A stretch of DNA of 64,000 nt from Molanna angustata (lineage: Eukaryota; Arthropoda; Insecta; Trichoptera; Molannidae), in contig OY754980.1 in NCBI GenBank assembly GCA_963576475.1, positions 3,219,306-3,283,305 on the forward strand. Direction: 5' to 3'. This document shows positions 56,368-64,000 of the stretch, one piece after another. Made by a program: the position numbers and the translations under genes. The first letter of the stretch is position 1. Every line of letters starts with the position of its first letter. The notes beneath the pieces are model-generated. The model made no database searches. It was not told the origin of the DNA and worked only from the letters and a program-made list of their open reading frames with translations.

Positions 56368-56643
56368 CTTTTCTGTTTCCAGAGATCTTGGTCACTTCTC
56401 TGATGCCCTATATATATGGATCTGAAGTCGCCGACAGTCCTCAAGTGTGAATCTCAATTCGCACTTGTTGATTGTTCTTTTTGCACCATGGTGCCGAGAT
56501 TGCTAATCTAGAGGGCTCCATGAGCTACTCTTCGTGCCATGCATTGTTTTTTTTTGTCATTCATTCTAGCGTTCTGCGAAGGGGCCGTTGACAGTCCCCA
56601 TATGCGGAGCGGGTGGTGGTGGGAGTAGCGAATAAACAATCAG

Positions 56644-56772
56644 TTAAATTTATCTTTCAGTCCATTATTAAATATGTTTCCTTTTACTTCTAATCCTTCA
56701 GCCAATCGGACCCACCCTGCACAAGACCCAACCCTAAGTACCCCCACCCTACCTCTACCTCCGCCCCCATAG
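56644..56772 (+). pseudogene. PLE ORF, third segment and stop
   Basis: After the second copy of the 13-bp duplication the PLE frame continues for 42 codons (LNLSFSPLLNMF, then a proline/threonine-rich tail) to TAG at 56770. The three PLE segments are in one phase once the two insertions are disregarded, confirming the order of events. Confidence 0.8.
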
Positions 56773-56806
56773 ATATCTTGTAAGCACGTCGTCACATTCT
56801 GTTTCA

Positions 56807-56865
56807 GTTGAAAGTTAGCCTGATGAGGGAACGGTTAGTTCCGAAACCGGTCGCATCGTTTCAAC
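56807..56865 (+). ncRNA. hammerhead ribozyme of the PLE terminal repeat
   Basis: Read 5' to 3': stem I strand GTTGAAA (56807), internal-loop bases and GC, core CTGATGA (56820-56826), stem II GGAAC-GGTTA-GTTCC, core GAAA (56843), palindromic stem III CCGG, cleavage triplet GTC ending at 56852, then GC, loop bases, and stem I partner TTTCAAC (56859-56865). All invariant core positions are present and stem I closes with 7 base pairs. Very short stem III is known for PLE hammerheads, which act as dimers. It starts 35 bp after the PLE stop. Activity was not tested. Confidence 0.85.
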
Positions 56866-57044
56866 CAAAAAACGTGGTTAATACAAAGTTATATCTTTAA
56901 ATTTAATTTGTTAAATATGAACCACAAAGTTAACATTCAAACATTTGAAAATATATAAAAATTTGTTTATTTTTAATCAATGACGACTCCGAGTGCTCTG
57001 CTTGGGAGCCTATGGAGGATAAACCAATACGATACAATACTGAC

Positions 57045-57167
57045 CTATGGGCATGAGCATCAGCGGCAGCCCTGGCAGCTCTCTCTTCGCTGAGTTCAGC
57101 TCGAAGTCTTTGTCTTTCGTGTTCTGGCAGAGATGCAGGAGGTCCAGGATAATGACTCGCTTCCTCC
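57045..57167 (-). CDS. host gene, penultimate coding exon
   Basis: Minus strand: ATTTAGCAG precedes it and GTCAGT follows (donor at 57044-57041). 123 bp, phase 2 at both ends. It encodes EEASHYPGPPASLPEHERQ followed by an alanine/glutamate/arginine-rich coiled coil (RLRAELSEERAARAAADAH). Codon third positions are GC-rich compared with the AT-rich flanks. It joins upstream to 58770-58867 and downstream to 48220-48349 with matching phase. Together these give the last ~116 residues of a coiled-coil protein that I cannot name. Confidence 0.75.
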
Positions 57168-57985
57168 CTGCTAAATAAAATAAAGGAAATTATAATAATT
57201 TACCCGTATTTAACACATCACGAAGTGTTTTCAGAAGACGCTACTGATGCTACTGCGTGCGTGGACTAGACAAGAGTAGTGAGAATGCCTGCATCCAACA
57301 GACCTCCAAGAAGACCACCAAAGAGATTGAGGGAAAGCTGGTCATCCATATATATGGAAAAGAAGTTTTCAATGGAAAAAACAAAGGTAATTAAATAATA
57401 CATTTTTTTCTTTGTAAATGCCTGTCAAATTCTACTTTCTTAGATTACATTACATTATTATTATTGCGACTCGCAAGAGTGAGATGCTTTATAAATTGAA
57501 TTGCCTATGAGTGGAGAATTTACATATAACTAACGATTAATAACTAATTCTTTAAAAAATATCATAACATCCCCAAAAATATATTTTATAATGCTCATGA
57601 TAACATTCCTTTACATATTTTTCAACCCGGAAAATACAAGTGATTTCGATTTAATATTTTGTACCATCCAAAATCGATGTGAAAAGGGTATCATCACAAA
57701 TAATGTGATCCGGCCATCAATCTTTTGTCAGCAACGAGCAAATATAAGGGGCGGTGGGGGAGGGAGATAAAACGGGATGCAAATTGAAACGTCCAAATGT
57801 CCAGTATAACGTCGTCCAGAAGATAATTGATAGGACAGATTATTAAAAAAATATGTATACAAAACGTCATCACATTGTTCATTAAAAGGAAACACACTAT
57901 TCACATTGTATATTAGGAAATATACTAGTTTTAAGACTCAACATACAAAAGAAATTTAAAGCGACAAAAGATTAGGTTACCTATT
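57168..57985. other. host intron, no feature
   Basis: A mixed segment at 57235-57395 is exon-like in composition but contains stops in the relevant frames. The rest is AT-rich intron. Confidence 0.45.
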
Positions 57986-58069
57986 ACAGTCAACTAAACT
58001 ATGTAAAAAAAATACTTCTTAAATGGGTGGGTACTACTAATACTAAAAAAAATACTGCAGCAAATGGGA

Positions 58070-58690
58070 TGGCACTTACCTATATTACAAAATTTACTGC
58101 GGCAAACGTGTAGGTACCTATTTGTATTACAAAATTTACTGCGGCAAATGGCTAGGTACTTACATATATAACAAAATTTACTGTGGAAAATGGCTAGGTA
58201 CCTACATATATTACAAAAATTACTGCGGAAAATGGCTAGGTACATTTTTTTATACATAATATAAACAGACACAAAGTACAAAAATTTAAATTATTACAGT
58301 TTTTTTTCAATAGGCACTGTCCCAATAAATTTTAAAAACTTGTGCTTGGGACAGGAGCAAAGAACATATCTACATTTTACATATGACATACATTTTACTT
58401 ACACATAATAATAGAATCATTTAATAATTTGAAAATCAAGTTCAACTTACAGCTAATACATACAGATGATTAAAGTTTTTTTTTTTTTTGGTGAATATAG
58501 AATACAAAACCAAAATTTATCTAAAAAGGAGAAAAAAATACATATATACACATACATATACACACACATACACACACGACACACATACACATATACACAC
58601 ATATGTACATACATACATATATTACAAAATTTACTGCGGTAAATGGCTAGGTACATACATATATTACATGATTTACTGCCGCAAATAGCT
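58070..58690. repeat. 42-bp minisatellite and (CA/TA)n in host intron
   Basis: The unit ATTACAAAATTTACTGCGGC plus AAATGGCTAGGTACCTACATAT is repeated about four times at 58080-58245 and again at 58620-58685. Because 42 is a multiple of three, the minus strand gives a periodic 14-residue frame (LAI.RSKFCNI.RY) over 95 codons; no start or splice signals support expression. A (CA)n/(TA)n tract lies at 58540-58620. Confidence 0.75.
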
Positions 58691-58769
58691 AAATAAAACT
58701 ACCTATTGTCAAAAATATGTTCCTTGGATATTATAAGTTGTCACAAATCTTTACATAAATATTACTCAC

Positions 58770-58867
58770 CTATGATGAAGACGAAGATTATGAAATTCGT
58801 CTTCGAGTTTGCTGAGGCGGTCGTTATTTCTGGATGTTTTATCCAAGCCGTTCACGTGGACTTGGTT
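58770..58867 (-). CDS. host gene, upstream coding exon
   Basis: Minus strand: TTGTTTGTTACAG acceptor, GTGAGT donor at 58769-58764. 98 bp, entering in phase 0 and leaving two bases (AG). It encodes NQVHVNGLDKTSRNND followed by RLSKLEDEFHNLRLHH, the start of a coiled coil that continues in the next exon. Only one frame is open. Earlier exons should lie at higher coordinates; I found none with confidence up to 64000, so the gene probably extends beyond the window. Confidence 0.75.
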
Positions 58868-59424
58868 CTGTAACAAACAAGATACTATCATGAGATACCT
58901 ACTCAAGAATATCTAATCTAGATAAAGAAAAAGTAAAGGCAAATTAAATTAGTTGCAACTCCACTGGTTAATTTGTTATAGTTGGAAGAAATTGCTATTT
59001 GGCAATAAACTCCCCACTTATACATGATGCAAGGATGTATTTGACATTTTTATAATTTATTACTTGCAACATGTGAAATATTCACATTAATAAAAAATAA
59101 AATTATTTTAATACGTGTTTTTGATGACATTTTTCGTCATACAAAGAAAACTTATTTTCCCGTAACTTGGCAACTCATAAAACATTCTGTATAAGATGAA
59201 ATATTTAATAAGTTAGATAATCAATAATAATTATTAGAAAGCAATGCGATATTTTCAATATCTTTCGATTTCTATGGAGAGAATCTACCTATGTGAACCT
59301 ATCTCGCTCTATCGCATTTAAAATCACTGTCCGTACTCTTCTTGTCAACGTCCAAAGTTTTTACGTTTAATATTATGATATTAAAACATAAATTTAGAGT
59401 AAAGTTAGGACAATAGAATAGACA
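58868..59424. other. intron-like AT-rich sequence
   Basis: 58980-59015 (GGAAGAAATTGCTATTTGGC, AATAAACTCC) is a LINE 3'-UTR scrap matching 7670 and 29930. Nothing else. Confidence 0.45.
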
Positions 59425-60020
59425 ATATTTTTATTGACAAATATTTTTTTTTCAACATCTCAATAGAGACGAAGTTGGGATATTGTAGAAGAACCAGGAA
59501 CTCGAGGCACCTACAGGGCTTACGACCTGTCATCGGCTGGTTTACGTGATCACTTTATGCGCTTGCGCAACGTTCACCAATTATGCCTTCTTATTGAGTT
59601 CCCTTATCGATTTAATTTTTGAAAGTTGTATATATTTGAATAGTGTGTAACAATTTACCTGAAAATAATGCATTATTACTATTGCCATCTATGGAGTAAC
59701 GGAGAAACCTTTTTGTAAAGCCATCTGTTGAGAAATTATTTTTTATTTGTAAACAATGAAAGCAACAGTCCTTATAAATGAGATGACGGTGTCACACACA
59801 GATGTCACCCCTGAACTGCGCCAAAAATATTATTTCATTTTTGGCTTGTTTACATACTTGTACCAATGTGTGTGTTGCGCAAGCGCATAAAGTGATCACG
59901 TAAACCAGCCGATAACAGGTCGTAAGCCCTGTAGGTGCCTCGAGTTCCTGGTTCTTCTACAATATCCCAACTTCGTCTCTATTGAGATGTTGAAAAAAAA
60001 ATGTTTGTCAATAAAAATAT
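59425..60020. mobile_element. MITE family E with ~146-bp inverted repeats
   Basis: Left arm 59425-59572 (starting ATATTTTTATTGACAAA) and right arm 59874-60020 (ending TTTGTCAATAAAAATAT) are nearly perfect inverted copies around a ~300-bp centre. A rearranged relative is at 43750-44235. No clear target duplication or frame. Confidence 0.85.
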
Positions 60021-60939
60021 CATTAATTTGACTCCCGAAAGGGAAAAAAATCCAATGTTTGCGTATATGCAATTAAAAAAGAATATTCGAATAGACAATA
60101 GATAGTTAGGACGATAAGAGCATGTATCTTGCGATTGCGGAGAGATCCAATATGATAAGCATGTTCTTGTCTGCCGAAATATGGTAAAGAGATGTAACGA
60201 GGAAGACTTGGTTATGGTAAATGACGTGACAATTGCTGCTGCAACGTATTGGAGTGAAAAGGCCTTATATGTAGGTATGTCCGGACACGTTAAGTAAGTA
60301 GAACAATGGGTTATTGATTACTTACGTTTTGACTGAAAAATAATAGTTTTATAAAATAACACATTCATTGGGGCATTTCGCGTTTGCTCATCACTAATTT
60401 GTGCTAGTGTAAAAACGATGTAAATTGATCAATTGAAAAATATAGGTACTGGATCGTGCGATCAAGATGGCCGCCTCAAAACGAAACGATATACATAGGT
60501 ACCTATTATTTGGTATGTTTCCCCGTCAACTACTTGTTTGGGCGGACGACATAGGGGCGGATCAGTTGGGTAAAGTCATCCCATCCCCGGTGTAACGTGA
60601 CACCGCTGCAGATGCAAAAGGACGGAACATGAACAGCGGTAAAGCAAAACTTGCACGGAACGAGGGAGAATAAGTAATGAAAGACGAGAAATGAAAGCAA
60701 TTTATGAGTTAATCAGTACATAAATTGACCGTGTGAAAAAAGTGCGTAAGGCCTACACTGCGACCAACAGCAAACATGCTTCATACATAATGCTTGTATC
60801 TTTATTTGGTCAAAATACAGCAATGGACAACCATTCACAATCGTTTTTAGCTTTTATTTTTTGTTCTTCTAAATTATTAACAATCGAGAGAAAAATCCAA
60901 GTGACGCGCGTTTAATATGAACGAATAATGACAATACAA
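60021..60939. other. no gene recognised
   Basis: A GC-richer patch at 60535-60660 contains frames on both strands without motifs I can name. A 60-codon frame at 60733-60915 is unsupported. Confidence 0.4.
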
Positions 60940-61180
60940 CTGACAATACATATGGCTTGGACATGTGGAGAGGATGAGTGAGCAGCTGCCCGCCAGAAGA
61001 GTCCTTCACCATAGACCAGAGGGTGTGAGGCGTAGGGGGAGACCCAAGTTGAGATGGATGGACTGCGTCCAGGGGGACCTGGACTCTTTGGGCGTGGTCA
61101 ATTGGAGATAAGGAGCCGCTGACACATCAGAATGGCGAAGACTTCTTTTGGAAGCCAGGTCCCATCGTGGGATGTGGAAT
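60940..61180 (+). pseudogene. RTE/CR1-like ORF terminal fragment
   Basis: The frame reads LGHVERMSEQLPARRVLHH, GVRRRGRPKLRWMDCVQGDL and DSLGVVNWR, then decays. This is the standard LINE ORF2 end (WLGHV.RM ... RGRP..RW.D.V..DL). It is followed by (GAT)-like tail sequence. Confidence 0.7.
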
Positions 61181-61540
61181 TGATGATGATTATGAATGAC
61201 AATACAACTGTTAAAAGGGAATGACGGATACATATGATAGTTGCTGTGCACAGTTCGCTGTTTACAAGCGTGTTTAAATCTGTTTACATGCGTGTTTAAA
61301 TTCGCAGTATAAACACAGTATTTTGGGAAAAATTTGCAGCATGGAGTATTTGGGTCAAAATACAGTATAGATACGAGCATTATTCATACAGTTTCCTTTT
61401 CATGTAAATGGGTATTTTCCTATTTTTCAAGATATATCCCATTTTTCCGAAGAGTCCAATCCTTCTTTTGAGTTCAGCAGTCTGGTTTTCTTTATATATT
61501 CTAGGACACTTTATATGTTGCTGTCCTCAACAGTAACTCG
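61181..61540. other. no feature recognised
   Basis: TGTTTACAAGCGTGTTTAAAT and TGTTTACATGCGTGTTTAAAT (61259, 61281) form a short tandem duplication. No gene is seen. Confidence 0.45.
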
Positions 61541-62890
61541 AGAAACATTAACTCTTACTAAACCGAGTGCCGAGAAACTGATAGTCACTCAAAGAGCTAG
61601 GGAAAGAACCATTCTAAGAGATAGAATAAGAAAAGAAGCGCTGAGAATTAGAAATAACTGATATAATCCACCGTGTGGCGACTCTGAAATGGAAATGGGC
61701 GGGACACGTAGCCAGAAGCTCGGACGAGAAGTGGACAAAGAGAGTGCTGACTTGGAAACCTCGTATGACAAAGAGAGACGTGGAGCGACCGCAGCCGAGG
61801 TGGAGGAATGATAAACGATATGTTGGCGAGTCCTGTGCCCCGTTCCACCATCGTACTTTTTAACTTTGCGCTTTGCACTTTGCAATTCGTCGGCTTGTTT
61901 TCGTTCCACCATTACATTTTTTCGCAAAGTAAAAGTTGTAATGTGCAAAGCGAAAAATAGACGCCTATTGCAAAGCAAATAAGCCATTCTGTTCCACCAT
62001 CGCTACTTTTCATAAAAAAAAACTTTGCAAACTTTGCGAATGAATTGAAAAGAATATTTTGACATTACAAATTTGCCATTCGTCGAGTTGTGAAAGTAGA
62101 AACTGTTTGTTTAGAATTTTTAATTAAATTTATTGTAAAATGTTGCAGGGATTATTGTTAGAAAGGGATGAGGAAGACGAGGTTGTAAGAAAATATAGAG
62201 TAGGTATGGATAAATTTCGAAAATATTTTACCCACGCAGTTCCTTGAAAATTTTCGAAGAGTGAATATGACTTGAGTAAGTACACAATATATTCTTATTT
62301 TTTTTGGGTAATTTAAACTATGTTTATTTGATTATTTTGTCCGTTTTTTAAGTTTATATGATTATTTTACTACTCATCTATATTTTAAAGTACAGTACAG
62401 CACTAAGAGAAGCAAAGGATTGTCTCATATATAGCAAATAATTCAGTGAAGCACCTGTTGCCTCACTGTATTAGTGATAGTGTCACTAAATGCTCCAAAA
62501 AGAACTTCTTTCTTTTCTTTAATTATCTCCAACACGGCTATTTTTTCTTAATATTGTCGTTTCGGCTCATTTTCTAACAACAACAACGAAATCACAGAAC
62601 AGACAAGAACGAACGGTGTCAAATGATCGTTTACGCTACGCGCGAAACACTCGGTACTACTAAGTTATCACTAGGAGTCGCTAGCGTCAATTGAAAAGAC
62701 TTTGCAAATGTTTGGCGACGGCGCAAAGTGACCATTTTTTTTTCGTAGAACGCGAACGCTTTGCAAATTGCGAAATTCTCAAATCGCAAAGCGAAAAGTG
62801 AAAAGTTGAAAAGTACAATGGTGGAACGGGGCACTGGATGCAGACTAAATAGGACAGGACAGGACGACGTGCAGTCAAATGGACGAGACT
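61541..62890 (+). pseudogene. RTE ORF2 C-terminus split by a Harbinger-type MITE
   Basis: First part: LTLTKPSAEKLIVTQRARER, ILRDRIRKEALRIRNN, a break, then VATLKWKWAGHVARSSDEKW and TKRDVERPQPRWRND to 61833. The second part resumes at 62837 in the same order (WMQ, DRT, AVKWTRL). Blocks align with the RTE at 51503-52495. Frame breaks near 61650 and in the tail show it was already decaying. Confidence 0.8.
61836..62833. mobile_element. Harbinger-type nonautonomous element, CTG target duplication
   Basis: 998 bp with inverted ends TGCCCCGTTCCACCAT and ATGGTGGAACGGGGCA; the similarity extends ~60 bp inward. CTG flanks both ends (61833-61835, 62834-62836), and deleting one copy with the element restores the expected RTE codons at that point, an internal proof of the target duplication. 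A 35-codon frame from 62140 (MLQGLLLERDEEDEVVRKYR) may be a transposase N-terminal leftover. Confidence 0.85.
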
Positions 62891-62974
62891 GTGAAATAAT
62901 GATTTCGATATCGGAAAAGAAGGAGGTCGTCAATATTTCGACATGATTGGGATCATGCTGAAAATCAGTTATAC

Positions 62975-63130
62975 TGTATAAGTTTTCATAGTAAAATATT
63001 TAAATAAAAAATACCTAATTTAACATATTCATTTCATGAAAATGCTGAATATTTTCCATACAAAATTTTAATACTTTATTGAATGACTTGTTAGTGAGGA
63101 GTTAGCGTTGGCCACAACCCACTCGTTTTC
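62975..63130 (-). repeat. repeat family B, edge fragment
   Basis: AGTTTTCATAGTAAAATATTT, GAATGACTTGTTAGTGAGG and GGCCACAACCCACTCGTTTT follow 25345-25480. Confidence 0.55.
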
Positions 63131-63192
63131 CCAATATCTTCGCGACGAGTCACGAAAACCGGCGAAAACATTCCATCTCTGGTAACGAACGG

Positions 63193-63881
63193 TTAAGAGG
63201 GTGACTGCTGCCAACGTACCTATTTTTTCAATTTGAATTTGCATCATTACTACAAAACGAATCATTTTGAAAAAAATAACCTAGTTAGTTTGGATATTAA
63301 TAAACAAAAATAAACCTTAACTTTTTAATTATATTCTCTATATATTCTTGTAGGAAAATAATAAGCATACCCCGATTTTTGACATTTATTTTAAATTTCT
63401 AAAAAACTATAAGGTATAGAGCATTATATTTTTTTATAAACTAAAGAAGATCAAAATATCTGGAAAAATACGATGTAACGTTGCATTAATGCATCAGGTT
63501 AAGTTAATAAACCAAAAAAACTTTTTTCGCAATGGCGCTGAATGGAAAATAAACGTTTTTAAGGTTTATTTACTAAACCTGATGCATTAATGCAACGTCA
63601 CATCATATTTTTCTAGATATTTTTGTCTTCTTTAATTAAAAAAAAAATATGTTGAACTACGCCTTATATTTTATTAAAAATATAAGATAAACGTTGAAAA
63701 TCGGGGTATGCCATTATTTTTCTACGAGAATTAATACAGAACATTATCAAAAAGTAAAGATAATTTTCTTTATAAATACCCAAACTATCTAAATTATTTT
63801 TTTTTCAAAACAATTTGATAAGAAATAATGATGGTACATCAAATTGAAAAATAGGTACGTTGGCAGCAGTCCCACCCTTAA
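63193..63881. mobile_element. foldback element with TTAA target duplication
   Basis: TTAA at 63193-63196 and 63878-63881 flank 681 bp whose two arms (~300 bp each) are inverted copies: GAGGGTGACTGCTGCCAACG at the left, CGTTGGCAGCAGTCCCACCC at the right, and GTTGCATTAATGCATCAGG / CCTGATGCATTAATGCAAC near the centre. TTAA is the target of piggyBac-type transposases; that assignment is inference. No frame. Confidence 0.8.
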
Positions 63882-64000
63882 TGGCTGTGCGTGGTGATCT
63901 CACCACAAAGAAACGCCGACTTGGTTATATTCAAATGGGCCAATAACGCCACCCCCTCTGGATTATAGCGGATGTTACTTTACTAATATCTGTTGTACCT
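63882..64000. other. no feature recognised
   Basis: GC-richer sequence cut by the window edge. A frame with RNADLVIFKWANN is too short to name. Confidence 0.35.

Larger units (their letters stand above)
52560..56630 (+). mobile_element. R1-clade LINE, 5'-truncated in ORF1
   Basis: 4,071 bp bounded by the perfect 13-bp duplication AATAAACAATCAG. It holds most of ORF1 and a complete ORF2 that overlaps the ORF1 stop, then a 260-bp 3' UTR. There is no poly(A) tail. Insertion was into PLE sequence rather than rDNA, so it is not a site-specific R1 in this instance. Confidence 0.93.

Noticed and set aside
57235..57395. Additional plus- or minus-strand exon in the host intron
   Set aside because: Splice-like TTTTCAG and GGTAAT exist on plus, but frames hold stops and do not fit the phase of the minus-strand gene.
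60535..60660. Exon or LINE end in a GC-richer patch
   Set aside because: Short frames on both strands without a motif, splice pair or repeat match in the window.

Overview
The window is a transposon-dense, strongly AT-rich stretch of an insect nuclear genome. Recurrent short motifs of the TAGGTACCTAC type, nested Penelope-like (PLE), RTE-like, R1-like and CR1/Jockey-like retroelements and many foldback MITEs make a lepidopteran the most likely source; this is inference from style, not from a diagnostic gene. There is no bacterial or organellar gene content.

Layout. 1-4318: a nearly complete CR1/Jockey-type LINE (ORF1 plus EN-RT ORF2, (TAAA)n tail) sits in an older RTE fragment. 4319-10032: MITEs, a tRNA-derived SINE, a decayed LINE 3' end split by a hairpin MITE, and a 52-bp minisatellite. 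10033-15976: a structurally complete Ty3/gypsy element with 4-bp target duplication, apparently identical 218-bp LTRs, gag, and a 1,392-codon pol whose C-terminus carries a macro (ADP-ribose) domain plus a CCCH zinc finger, the most unusual object in the window. 16-21 kb: SINE-like repeats, a (GAAT)n array, and a 5'-truncated PLE (RT end plus GIY-YIG nuclease) set between three long (TA)n arrays and two identical terminal repeats. 21-46 kb: satellites, MITEs of several target-duplication types (TA, Harbinger-like), and many dead LINE tails. 63.2-63.9 kb is a TTAA-flanked foldback.

One host gene is detectable on the minus strand: three phase-compatible exons with consensus splice sites (58770-58867, 57045-57167, 48220-48349 with stop) encode the coiled-coil C-terminus of an unidentified protein. 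The 8.7-kb intron between the last two exons has been filled by a second PLE, which was itself hit by an RTE element (in its ORF) and by an R1-clade element (13-bp target duplication) 44 bp further on. With both insertions ignored, the PLE frame stays open to a stop at 56770, followed 35 bp later by a well-formed hammerhead ribozyme (56807-56865). The 46.0-48.2 kb stretch just downstream of the host stop codon is free of recognisable transposons and may be a long 3' UTR.

Limits: no alignments or searches were possible. Family names rest on motifs read by eye; boundaries of old repeats are approximate.
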